Source: Methanoculleus marisnigri
GTDB taxonomy: Archaea; Halobacteriota; Methanomicrobia; Methanomicrobiales; Methanoculleaceae
DNA: 42,239 bases
Direction of reading: 5' to 3'
NCBI GenBank assembly: GCA_002503885.1
Contig: DASQ01000025.1
Span: 7,547-49,785, forward strand
The stretch's first letter is position 1; each line of letters starts with the position of its first letter. Under the pieces are notes generated by a model that did not search any database, had not been told where the DNA came from, and was given only the letters and a program-made list of their open reading frames with translations. Both the position numbers and the translations under genes were made by a program. Positions 8,566 through 16,467 of the stretch are shown one piece after another.

Positions 8566-9258
8566 TCACTGTACCGCCCGGACCGTCGCCCGGAGCACAT
8601 CAATCCCTTCCTCGTAGACCGCGTTGCCTACGACGATTGTATCGGCGATGCCGCCCATCTCCGCCGCCTGCTCCGCCGAGCGGATCCCGCCGCCGTAATA
8701 GAGGATGGCGTGCTCGATTGCTTCGGATGCCGCCTGCACGATCAGAGGGTCGCCGTAGATCCCGCTGTACTCGAGGTAGACGATCGGGAACCGGAAATAG
8801 CGGTCCGCGACTTCAGCAAACGCGGCCACATCCTCCCTCGCGAGAGCGCAGTCGGCCCCCGTCACCCGCCCGACGGCGGAGTTCGGGTTGAGGACGATGT
8901 AGGCCTCAGGCACCACCATCTCCCAGTCGACGCTGCTCGCGTGGCGGAGCCAGGCGTAGTGCTTCCCGACGATCCAGCGGACGTCGTTTGTGTTCAGCAC
9001 GCTCGGCACGAAGAGGTGGTCGACCGCCCCTTCGAATATGGCGCAGTCGGGGCTCGCCGGTTCCACCACCAGCGGCAGTCCGTAGGCAGAGACCAGATCC
9101 AGGAGTTCATGGAGGTTCTCCCGCGTCACGTTCAGGGTGCCCGAGAGCACCAGGGCGTCGGTCCCGCTCGTCACGATCTCTTCGACGGCGCCTGGCGGGA
9201 GGTGTTTGTCGGGGTCCAGTTTCGTCACGTGTGCCCAGGTCTTCCAGTTCGCGTGCAT
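8566..9258 (-). CDS. Geranylgeranylglyceryl phosphate synthase (PcrB/GGGPS family)
   Basis: Makes the first ether bond of archaeal membrane lipids by joining geranylgeranyl diphosphate to sn-glycerol-1-phosphate. The 230-residue TIM-barrel protein has the family marks: NWKTWAHVTKLDPDK at the N-terminus, TDALVLSGTLNVT, VVEPASPDCAIFEGAD-type sequence around residues 81-97, VYLEYSGIYGDP, ILYYGGGIRSAEQA (phosphate binding) and TIVVGNAVYEEG. The length matches group I archaeal enzymes. It sits 4 bp after topA and 3 bp before trmJ, so it is clearly in the operon. Bacterial PcrB uses heptaprenyl diphosphate, but the archaeal setting supports the geranylgeranyl substrate. Confidence 0.93.
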   Translation of the reverse strand: MHANWKTWAHVTKLDPDKHLPPGAVEEIVTSGTDALVLSGTLNVTRENLHELLDLVSAYGLPLVVEPASPDCAIFEGAVDHLFVPSVLNTNDVRWIVGKHYAWLRHASSVDWEMVVPEAYIVLNPNSAVGRVTGADCALAREDVAAFAEVADRYFRFPIVYLEYSGIYGDPLIVQAASEAIEHAILYYGGGIRSAEQAAEMGGIADTIVVGNAVYEEGIDVLRATVRAVQ

Positions 9259-9262
9259 GGTG

Positions 9263-12058
9263 TCACTTCAGATGGCTGATGTAGTCGTGGAGTTTGGTCT
9301 TCGCGATGCCGGTGATAGAGGAGACCTCCCCCGGGTCGGCTTCCCGTAGCGTGGCGGCATCATAGATGCCCGCAAGGTAGAGCCTCTCCACGGTCGCCTC
9401 CCCTATGCCGGGGACCTCCAGGAGTTCCTTCTGCCCGCGTTCGAGCGCTGCCCGGGTCACTTTCGCCGGGCTCTTGCGCCCGAGATGCTTACAGACCATA
9501 TCCACATGTTTATGTACGGTCTCTGGATTAATGCCGGTTTTGCTCGAGAGGTAGGGGATGGGGAGGTAACAGAAGTCGTCGGGGCTTGCGACGCCCCCTG
9601 CCTGGTACTTCTTCAGGCTGACCGCGGGGACGCCGGCCTCCCGGAGAGTGCGCTCGTTGCAGAGTCCGCGGGCTGCTTCCAGAAGTTCCGTCGCCCCGGC
9701 ATCCGAGATGCCGGCCTTCTTCAGGGCCGCGGGATCGGCACGGGAGAGCGCGGGGATATCCCCGATCCCCTGTTCGAGGAGACGTTTCGTGATCTTCGCG
9801 TGGCTCCGGCCCTTCCTCGGGGGGACGACCTTCCTGATGAACTTCCTGAGTTCCGAGCGGCGCCGGAGAACCTCGAGGGCGCCTTCTGCTTCGTGGATGA
9901 GTTGTTCTGCCTCTTTTGCGTCGACGCCGACGGTCGCTACGAGGTCTCCGGGTTGCTTGCCCGCGATCTCCGAGACCGTGTAGATATGGTGCGCGTGCAG
10001 GCGCTGCACGAGGTCGTCGGTCATTGAGGGCATCATCCTGAGTGCCTCGACGTTCGAGGCGATATGGCTGCAGAGCGGGCAGCCTATCGTCCAGGGCGGG
10101 GAGCCTTTCCGGATGAGGCGGACGTGGGCAAGCCCGTGCTCCGGGCAGGTCTCCTCGATCCGGATCGCCCGTCCCCAGGTGCTGCCGGGCAGGCTGATGT
10201 TGAACCGGCACTCCGGGTAACCGGTGCAGCCGATGAACTGGGAGACCCCGAGGTGCCGGATCCGGAGATCGTGACCGCAGACGGGGCAGGTGCCGAGAGT
10301 ATGCTCCTCTGCGGTCTGCTCCATGATCTCGCTGCCGATCTCCTTCTCGTGCGCTTCGAGTTTGTCAAAGACCCTATGAAGCATATCGCGGGACTCGGTG
10401 ACGACGTCTTCGCGGGAGCGCTGGCTCTGCTTGATGAGTTGCATGTGCTCTTCAAGCGTCCGGGTCATCTCGGGCTCCGTGATCGTCTCCGCGTGGTTGT
10501 CGAGCGCGTCTATGACTGCCCGCCCGACGAGTGTCGGGCGGAGCGGGTTCCCCTCCACGTAGCGGCGGGAGACGAGTTTCCCGATCACCTCGTGCCGGGT
10601 GCTCTTCGTGCCGAGGCCGAGCTCCTCCATCACCTGGATGAGCCGGCTCTGGGAGTAGCGCGCCGGCGGCTGCGTCTGCTTCTCTTCGAGGTTCACGTTC
10701 TTGATCGGCAGGCGTTCGCCCGGGGAAAAGATCGGGAGGATATTCTCCTTCGCCTCCGAGTAGGGGTAGACCCGGCGCCATCCGGGAGAAAGGAGCCGCC
10801 CGCCCGTCGCGGTGTAAGGCTGACCCGACGCGTCGAAGAGGCACTTGGTGGTCGCCCATGTCGCGTCGGGGGAGAGGGTCGCAAGGAACCGCCGGACAAC
10901 GAGTTCGTAGACCTTCCACCGGTCCGGTCCGAGGGCCTCGCGGGTCGCCGCCCCCGCGGGATGGATCGGTGGGTGGTCGGTGCTCTCCTTCTTGCCCCGG
11001 GTCGGGACCGGCCGCCGGTGCTGCTGCACCCAGGCGACGTCCTTATCGAACACTCCTCCCCGGAGCGCTTCAAGGATCCCGTTCAGGTTCAGCGACTTCG
11101 GGTAGACCGTGTTGTCGGTCCTCGGGTAGGAGATGTACCCGTTCATGTAGAGGTCTTCGGCGATCCGCATCGCGTTCGCCGCCGAGAGGCCCAGGCGGCT
11201 TGCCGCGACGATGAAGGTCGTGGTGTCGAGCGGCGCCGGCGCCCGGTCGTTCTTCTGCCCCTCTTTCACGTCCGTGACCACGAGCGGCTCCTTTGTCCCC
11301 GCCTCTGCGGCGAGGGCCGCGTCGTGGTCGGTGAACCGCCCGGCGGTATGCCGTGCTTCTACCGGCACTCCGTCCTTTTCGGTCGCAAGCGAGAGCATCC
11401 AGTAGGTCTGCGGGACAAAGGTCTCGATCTCGCGCTCCCGGTTTACGATCATGGCAAGCGTCGGGCTCTGGACCCGGCCGACGGAGAGGATGTTCGTGCC
11501 GCCCCGCCGGGCAGCGAGACTGATGAACCGGGTCAGCGACGCCCCCCACATCAGGTCGACCGCCTGGCGGGTCTCGCCGGCAGCCGCGAGCGCGAAGTCG
11601 AGATCGGTCAGGTTCTCAAAGGCAGCCCGTATCTCCGCGGGGGTTATCGCGGAGAACCGGGCCCGGTTGATCTTAACCCTGGGATTCACCGCACGGACGA
11701 GTTCGTAGGCCTCCTTCCCGATCAGCTCCCCTTCGGTATCGTAATCGGTGGCGATGGTGACGAGGTCCGCCTTTTTTGACAGTTTCTGTATGATATTGAC
11801 GATCTTCTTCTCGGTCGGCTTCTTGATGGTCCCCGCATCGATGAGGCTTCTCGGGGTGTGGACCTCGCTTCTCCAGTTCGTGTAGCCGGGTTCGAAGTCC
11901 ACCTCCACCACATGCCCTTTGAGGCCCACCACCGTCCTGGTATCGAAGGAGTAGGTGGATACATTTCCATCCTTTGTCGCCTTCACCTTCTCGTTGCCGG
12001 CCAGGAGCTGCGCGATCCGGTTTGCTGAAATGTTCTTCTCTGCGATGATCAGATGCAC
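9263..12058 (-). CDS. topA: DNA topoisomerase I (type IA), archaeal
   Basis: Relaxes negatively supercoiled DNA by single-strand passage. The 931-residue protein has an N-terminal TOPRIM domain (E7; TDYDTEGE with D105, D107, E109), the 5Y-CAP/gate domains with catalytic Tyr311 in GYISYPRTDN, and GRVQSPTLAMIV. Next are C-terminal Cys4 zinc modules (CPVCGHDL...CTGYPEC and a second set from CPEHG to CPLC). About 250 residues of helix-hairpin-helix-like repeats follow (VPGIGEATVERLYLAGI and DPGEVSSITGIAKTKL at the end). No helicase half is present, so it is not reverse gyrase. The start is a GTG at 12058 (VHLIIAEK), 6 bp after gatB stops, with a GGGGGTG element upstream. Confidence 0.95.
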   Translation of the reverse strand: MHLIIAEKNISANRIAQLLAGNEKVKATKDGNVSTYSFDTRTVVGLKGHVVEVDFEPGYTNWRSEVHTPRSLIDAGTIKKPTEKKIVNIIQKLSKKADLVTIATDYDTEGELIGKEAYELVRAVNPRVKINRARFSAITPAEIRAAFENLTDLDFALAAAGETRQAVDLMWGASLTRFISLAARRGGTNILSVGRVQSPTLAMIVNREREIETFVPQTYWMLSLATEKDGVPVEARHTAGRFTDHDAALAAEAGTKEPLVVTDVKEGQKNDRAPAPLDTTTFIVAASRLGLSAANAMRIAEDLYMNGYISYPRTDNTVYPKSLNLNGILEALRGGVFDKDVAWVQQHRRPVPTRGKKESTDHPPIHPAGAATREALGPDRWKVYELVVRRFLATLSPDATWATTKCLFDASGQPYTATGGRLLSPGWRRVYPYSEAKENILPIFSPGERLPIKNVNLEEKQTQPPARYSQSRLIQVMEELGLGTKSTRHEVIGKLVSRRYVEGNPLRPTLVGRAVIDALDNHAETITEPEMTRTLEEHMQLIKQSQRSREDVVTESRDMLHRVFDKLEAHEKEIGSEIMEQTAEEHTLGTCPVCGHDLRIRHLGVSQFIGCTGYPECRFNISLPGSTWGRAIRIEETCPEHGLAHVRLIRKGSPPWTIGCPLCSHIASNVEALRMMPSMTDDLVQRLHAHHIYTVSEIAGKQPGDLVATVGVDAKEAEQLIHEAEGALEVLRRRSELRKFIRKVVPPRKGRSHAKITKRLLEQGIGDIPALSRADPAALKKAGISDAGATELLEAARGLCNERTLREAGVPAVSLKKYQAGGVASPDDFCYLPIPYLSSKTGINPETVHKHVDMVCKHLGRKSPAKVTRAALERGQKELLEVPGIGEATVERLYLAGIYDAATLREADPGEVSSITGIAKTKLHDYISHLK

Positions 12059-12064
12059 TGTGGG

Positions 12065-13480
12065 TTACACCCCCCCTGTCTCGATACACTCGGATACGAT
12101 CCGCCCGAGTTCCCGCGGGTCCGCCCGGCCGCGGGTCTCCTTCATCACCTGGCCCACGAGGAAGTTTAAGGCTCCCTTCTTACCGATCCGGTAATCTTCT
12201 ACTGCCTGCGGGTTTGCGGCGATCACTGCCTGCACGATCGGGGTGAACTCGCCGCCGGTGGCCTTGCCGAGTCCCTCACGCTTCACGATCGCGGCGGGCA
12301 TCTCGCAGGGCTTACCTCGCGCGCAGGCATCGAGCATTTCTCTGAGCACCTGGACCCCGGCCGCATCAGTGATGGTCTCCTCCTTCAGGAGGCCGAGAAG
12401 TTCAGCGATACGGCCGGGCGGGACAGCGGCGATGCTCATGTCGCGGTAGTTGAGCTCCCCGAGAAGGGTGTCGGACACCCAGGTGGCGGCGAGGACCGGG
12501 TCGACACTCGCGACCTCTTCGTAGAAATCGGCGAGTTTCGGGTCGCCGGTCAGGGTCCGGGCGTGGTTGAGCGATATGCCGTACTGCGCCACGAACCGGT
12601 TCTTCCGGGCGACAGGGAGCTCGGGGAGGTCGATCGCCGCCACCCACTCCGCGACACGGAGCGGCCGGAGGTCGGGCTCCGGGAAGTAGCGGTAGTCGTG
12701 CTCCTCCTCCTTGCTGCGGGCCGAGGTGGTGATCCCCCGCCCTTCCATGAAGTGCCGGGTCTCTCTCGTCACCGTCTGCCCGCGCCGGAGCAGGTTCTTC
12801 TGCCGGGTCACCTCGAAGGTGAGCGCCTTCTCGACGCCCTTGTAGGAGGAGATGTTCTTGACCTCGACGCGCTGTGAGCCCTCAAGCGATATGTTTGCAT
12901 CGACACGGAGAGAGCCCTCGCGGTCGCCGTCGAAGACCCCGAGGTACTCGAGGATCGTCCGGAGCTTGTTGAGGAACCGGCGGGCCTCCTGCGGGGACCG
13001 CATATCCGGTTCGGTGACGATCTCAAGGAGCGGGATACCGGACCGGTTGTAGTCGACGAGCGAGTATTTCGAGCCGCCGGCGACGTGGACGAGTCTTCCC
13101 GGGTCCTCTTCGAGGTGCACCCGGGTGATCCGGACGATCTTCTCGTGCCCTTCGTCGTCCTCGATCTCGACGGTCCCCGCGACCGCGAGCGGTTTGTCGT
13201 ACTGGGTGACCTGGTAGGCCTTCGGGAGGTCGGGGTAGAAGTAGTTCTTTCGGGCGAACTCCGACTCCTCCGGCACCTCCATATCGAGGGCTTTTGCCAC
13301 CGTCAGGCCGTAATCGACTGCTTTCCGGTTCAGGCGCGGGAGCGCCCCCGGGAGGCCGAGACAGATCGGGCAGCAGTGGGTGTTGGGCTCGTCGTCGCGG
13401 TAGTCCGTCGAGCACCCGCAGAAGAGCTTCGTCGTTGTCGCGAGCTGGACGTGGATCTCAAGCCCGACAATCGTCTTCAT
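12065..13480 (-). CDS. gatB: Asp-tRNA(Asn)/Glu-tRNA(Gln) amidotransferase subunit B
   Basis: GatB is the kinase/transamidase subunit that activates the misacylated aminoacyl end of tRNA and amidates it with ammonia from GatA. The 471-residue protein starts with KTIVGLEIHVQLAT, has zinc-ligand cysteines in FCGCSTDYR and HCCPICLG, then the conserved ARKNYFYPDLPKAYQVTQYD and SGIPLLEIVTEPDMRSP. The C-terminal helical and YqeY-like tail domain that grips tRNA follows (GKKGALNFLVGQVMKETRG). It overlaps gatA by 4 bp (ATGA), suggesting translational coupling. In archaea this complex normally serves Asn-tRNA(Asn), while GatDE serves Gln. Confidence 0.97.
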   Translation of the reverse strand: MKTIVGLEIHVQLATTTKLFCGCSTDYRDDEPNTHCCPICLGLPGALPRLNRKAVDYGLTVAKALDMEVPEESEFARKNYFYPDLPKAYQVTQYDKPLAVAGTVEIEDDEGHEKIVRITRVHLEEDPGRLVHVAGGSKYSLVDYNRSGIPLLEIVTEPDMRSPQEARRFLNKLRTILEYLGVFDGDREGSLRVDANISLEGSQRVEVKNISSYKGVEKALTFEVTRQKNLLRRGQTVTRETRHFMEGRGITTSARSKEEEHDYRYFPEPDLRPLRVAEWVAAIDLPELPVARKNRFVAQYGISLNHARTLTGDPKLADFYEEVASVDPVLAATWVSDTLLGELNYRDMSIAAVPPGRIAELLGLLKEETITDAAGVQVLREMLDACARGKPCEMPAAIVKREGLGKATGGEFTPIVQAVIAANPQAVEDYRIGKKGALNFLVGQVMKETRGRADPRELGRIVSECIETGGV

Positions 13481-14778
13481 CTCCTCACCTCCTGTTCGTA
13501 GGCAAAGGCAGCATCGACGACGCGCTCGTCCTCAAACTGTCTTCCCATCAACTGGAGGCCCACGGGAAGGCCGTCCACCCTGCCGCACGGGACCGATATC
13601 GCCGGGACGCCGGCGAGGTTCGCCGGCACCGTGAGGATATCCGAGAGGTACATCGAGAGCGGGTCGGTCTTCTCGCCGAGGCGGAAAGCCACGGTCGGCA
13701 TCGTCGGGCCGGCGATGATGTCTACTTCGGAGAACGCCCGTTCGAAGTCCTCCTTGATGTTGCGCCGGGCCACCTGCGCTTTCGCGTAGTACCTGCCGGC
13801 GTAGCCTGCCGAGAGGGCGAAGGTGCCGAGCATGATCCGGCGCCGGACCTCTTTCCCGAACTTCTCCTGCCTGAGTTCCTGGTAGGCTTCGTGCCAGGTC
13901 TTTCTGGTATCGACCGCCGGACCGTAGCGGACGCCGTCGAACCGGGCGAGGTTCGAGGAGGCTTCGCTTGTGCAGATGACGTAGTAGGCCGCAAGCGCAT
14001 GCCGCATGCCGGGGATGCTCACCGGCACTGTGCTGGCCCCGAGCCCTTCGAGGACGCCGATAGCGTCCCGGACCGTCTCCGCGACGCGGGGGTCCACGCC
14101 TTCGCCGAAGTACTCCTCCGGCACGCCGACCCGCAGGCCCGCGATATCTGCCGTTGGCCGGTGGTCGTAGGGCCGATCAAGCATCGTCGAGTCGTGGGGG
14201 TCGTACTTCGCGATCACCGACATCAGTCTCGATACGTCCTCTACCGTCCGTGCCATAGGCCCGATCTGCTCGAGGGAGTTGGCGTAGGCTATGAGGCCGT
14301 AGCGGGAGACCCGGCCGTAGGTGGGCTTGAGGCCCACGATCCCGCAGAATGCCGCGGGGCACCGGATCGAGCCGCCGGTATCGGTGCCGAGCGCCATCGG
14401 GACGAGGCCTGCCGCAACCGCGGCGGCGCTCCCGCCGGACGATCCGCCGGGCACCCGTGCCGGGTCCACCGGGTTCCTGGTGGGGCCGAACGCGCTCGTC
14501 TCGGTGGTGGTGCCCATGCCGAACTCGTCCATGTTGGTCTTGCCGACGATAGCGGCCCCCTCTCTCCGGAGGAGTCCCACGACGTGGGCATCGTACGGCG
14601 GGACGTAGCTCTCGAGGATCTTTGAGGCGCAGGTGGTCCGGATACCCGCCGTCGAGATGTTGTCCTTGACCGCGATGGCGGTGCCGCCGAGCGCACCGTC
14701 ACCAAACGGCGCTTCACGGCAGGTGGTGATGAAGGCGTTGTACCGGTCGTCCGGTGAGAATTGGAGGGTTCCCGCCAC
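13477..14778 (-). CDS. gatA: Asp-tRNA(Asn)/Glu-tRNA(Gln) amidotransferase subunit A
   Basis: Amidase-signature subunit that frees ammonia from glutamine or asparagine and channels it to GatB. The Ser-cisSer-Lys triad is visible: K38 in AIAVKDNIS, S113 in PGGSSGGSA and S137 in TDTGGSIRCPA. IGKTNMDEFGMG and GLKPTYGRVSRYG are also canonical. At 433 residues it is somewhat shorter than bacterial GatA (about 485), mainly at the N-terminus. The start is a GTG at 14778, placed immediately after the TGA of gatC with no gap, so the two are probably translated together; its 3' end overlaps gatB. Confidence 0.96.
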   Translation of the reverse strand: MAGTLQFSPDDRYNAFITTCREAPFGDGALGGTAIAVKDNISTAGIRTTCASKILESYVPPYDAHVVGLLRREGAAIVGKTNMDEFGMGTTTETSAFGPTRNPVDPARVPGGSSGGSAAAVAAGLVPMALGTDTGGSIRCPAAFCGIVGLKPTYGRVSRYGLIAYANSLEQIGPMARTVEDVSRLMSVIAKYDPHDSTMLDRPYDHRPTADIAGLRVGVPEEYFGEGVDPRVAETVRDAIGVLEGLGASTVPVSIPGMRHALAAYYVICTSEASSNLARFDGVRYGPAVDTRKTWHEAYQELRQEKFGKEVRRRIMLGTFALSAGYAGRYYAKAQVARRNIKEDFERAFSEVDIIAGPTMPTVAFRLGEKTDPLSMYLSDILTVPANLAGVPAISVPCGRVDGLPVGLQLMGRQFEDERVVDAAFAYEQEVRR

Positions 14779-15048
14779 TCACATCACCCTCGGTGCCTTG
14801 ATAAACCCGTCCTCGGTCGACCCGGCGTTCGCGAGGGCCGCATCCTGTGTGAGGCCGGGCCGGGGCTCGTCCTCCCGGAAAACGTTGATGATCCCGGCGG
14901 TCGGGGCGCTTTTGCCCTGTACGGTGTCGAGAACTTCAAAGTAGTCGAGGATTGCGTTGAACTGGGTGGTGAACTCCGGCACCTCATCTCTCGATATGCC
15001 GATATCCGCAAGTTCTGCTATATGTTCAATATCGCTCTCAGTTACCAT
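14779..15048 (-). CDS. gatC: Asp-tRNA(Asn)/Glu-tRNA(Gln) amidotransferase subunit C
   Basis: Small (89-residue) subunit that wraps around the GatA-GatB interface and stabilises GatA. The N-terminal helix VTESDIEHIAELADIGI, the segment FTTQFNAILDYFEVLD and the C-terminal EDEPRPGLTQDAALANAG match the GatC family. The gene starts within the last 11 bp of the asparagine synthetase-like gene and abuts gatA. Confidence 0.94.
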   Translation of the reverse strand: MVTESDIEHIAELADIGISRDEVPEFTTQFNAILDYFEVLDTVQGKSAPTAGIINVFREDEPRPGLTQDAALANAGSTEDGFIKAPRVM

Positions 15049-16036
15049 GTTCCGCCCTACTGATCTCCGTTAAGTACCCTTGCACCGACTTTTTATAACC
15101 GTTTTGACGTGCAAGCCGTTGTATTATCCGCCAGATGCCGCTCCCGTATTGCATCGCTTTCTTCTCGGCCCGGGCAATCTCTGCGGGGATATACTCCTGT
15201 GCGACCACACGCAGGGGGTACTTCCGCACCCCGCCGCGCACCCTCTCGGCGGCCGGGATCGACCTCGCAGCGCGCACCACCCGGACGTCGAGGTAGGGCA
15301 TCGAGAAGTATGCTCCGTGGAGCGCCGCCACCGCCTGGTCCCGCGTCCCCTGGCGGCCGAGGTCCGCAAAGTCCCGTTCAAGCTCCGCCGCGAGGTCCGG
15401 GGAGGTGAGGTAACGCGCGTAGCCGCCGAAGAGTTCGTCCGCTCCCTGCCCGGCGAGGATCCGGGTGTGCCCCTGCTCCCCTGCCCAGGCGGCGGCGAAG
15501 TACATGGTCGCTGCAATCGAGGCCTCGACCGGGTTCGTCGGGTCGGGGATCACCTCGACCACCCGGGCGAGCGCCTCGACGACCTCCTCCTCGGTCGGGG
15601 AGACGATCGTGAGGTCGAGCCCCATCATCCGGGCGGCCTTCGCCGCCCACGCGGAGTCGTGCGACCCCTCGATTCCCACCGTCACGCAGGGTAGGTGGGC
15701 AAGCCCGGCGACGAGGCCCGAGTCCACGCCGCCGGAGAACGCCACCACGCCCTCGTCGCTCCTGAGGCTGACTGCCGTGACGATAGCCTCCTCAAGGGTG
15801 CAGCGCGAAGGATCGGGTGCTATCCGGGCCACTTCCCGCCCGCCGCACCAGACGGTCCCGGGCGGGACCGGGCCGGGCATGACGCCGAAAGCGTCGCGGG
15901 CAATGCAGTCGCCCCGGGAGAGCAGGAACTCGCCGCCGCACCCACTGAGCGCCTCCGGTCCCGCTTCGAGCATCCGCTCCACATCGGCGGGGGTGAGGCG
16001 CACTCCGTCACGTTCTATCCAGCCCTTCAGGTTCAT
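15038..16036 (-). CDS. Asparagine synthetase-like ATP pyrophosphatase with degenerate glutaminase domain
   Basis: The 332 residues hold the AsnB synthetase domain: PP-loop SGGVDSG at 101-107, GIEGSHDSAWA, GQGADELFGGYARY (about 200-213), and a C-terminal KYPLRVVAQEYIPAEIARAEKKAMQYGSG. The N-terminal ~85 residues look like the tail of a class II glutaminase domain (GGEFLLSRGDCIARDAFGV resembles the usual 'F..L.LARD.FG.KPL'), but the catalytic Cys at position 2 and the first ~100 residues of a normal AsnB are missing. It should therefore adenylate a carboxylate and use free or imported ammonia. It is first in the operon and overlaps gatC by 11 bp, which links it to Asn or Asn-tRNA metabolism. 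Whether the product is free asparagine is not shown. Confidence 0.82.
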   Translation of the reverse strand: MNLKGWIERDGVRLTPADVERMLEAGPEALSGCGGEFLLSRGDCIARDAFGVMPGPVPPGTVWCGGREVARIAPDPSRCTLEEAIVTAVSLRSDEGVVAFSGGVDSGLVAGLAHLPCVTVGIEGSHDSAWAAKAARMMGLDLTIVSPTEEEVVEALARVVEVIPDPTNPVEASIAATMYFAAAWAGEQGHTRILAGQGADELFGGYARYLTSPDLAAELERDFADLGRQGTRDQAVAALHGAYFSMPYLDVRVVRAARSIPAAERVRGGVRKYPLRVVAQEYIPAEIARAEKKAMQYGSGIWRIIQRLARQNGYKKSVQGYLTEISRAEHGN

Positions 16037-16137
16037 GGTTGACGTATCCTCTAATCCGGCAGGTTATTGCCATGAGGGGCCAGGTACTGCGGCCGCCCCA
16101 AAAAAACGGATCACGTTCAGTGTTTGCATTTCTGAAC

Positions 16138-16146
16138 TATAAATAT
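16138..16146. promoter_or_regulatory. TATA box in divergent region
   Basis: TATAAATAT is a strong archaeal TATA match. Read on the minus strand (ATATTTATA) it lies about 100 bp before the ATG of the asparagine synthetase-like gene and could drive the eight-gene operon with a leader near 75-80 nt. Read on the plus strand it could drive an unannotated RNA. Confidence 0.5.
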
Positions 16147-16367
16147 GCGTACACCATCCAACGCGAAATTCGTGGCATTCCGGTAATTTCGGCCGGGCAT
16201 GCGACCCCGGCTTCTCAGGGGCTCCCTCAGCGGTGGTGGGACGATGACCCGAACCGGTCACGGGGTCAGGAGACCGATCCCGGCTGTCTTCGGGGGAAGA
16301 CATGTTCCTTGGGCACGTTGTGGTGCTCTGTCCGTCGCGCCCGTGATGCGTATCGGCAGTCACAGAT

Positions 16368-16407
16368 GGTAATACTTATGATTTATTTTATAATATATCG
16401 TATTACC
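16368..16407 (+). promoter_or_regulatory. Promoter of the Gate-domain gene enclosed by an inverted repeat
   Basis: Perfect 8-bp arms GGTAATAC (16368-16375) and GTATTACC (16400-16407) bracket a 24-bp A/T-only-like core containing TTTATAATATAT. A TATA box between the arms of a perfect inverted repeat, about 60-75 bp before the ATG at 16468, is what a repressor operator would look like. The regulator is unknown. Confidence 0.55.
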
Positions 16408-16467
16408 TTTGGTGCATCCGGGAGTATTGGGAATGACTGGCAGGGATAGGGGAAGGCAGGATTTGCC

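Larger units (their letters stand above)
16037..16467. other. 431-bp gene-free divergent region with TATA boxes and hairpins
   Basis: The stretch lies between the start of the eight-gene operon (minus) and the Gate-domain gene (plus). It has a TATA element at 16138-16146, which reads as a box A in either direction. It also has a perfect 7-bp stem TGTCTTC (16285-16291) with GAAGACA (16296-16302) around GGGG. GACCC...GGGTC-type pairings occur in 16245-16267, and an A/T-rich promoter sits at 16376-16400. No coding frame has family features. A small structured RNA between about 16165 and 16330 is possible but unproven; I did not recognise SRP RNA, RNase P RNA or a known riboswitch core. Confidence 0.5.

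Noticed and set aside
10064..11779. 571-codon + strand open frame opposite topA
   Set aside because: Codon-bias shadow; topA on the other strand is complete with TOPRIM, Tyr311 and zinc modules.
9263..12058. Reverse gyrase
   Set aside because: Only the topoisomerase half is present; no helicase motifs precede the TOPRIM domain.
16160..16330. SRP RNA, RNase P RNA or cobalamin riboswitch
   Set aside because: The conserved core sequences of these RNAs were looked for on both strands by eye and not found.
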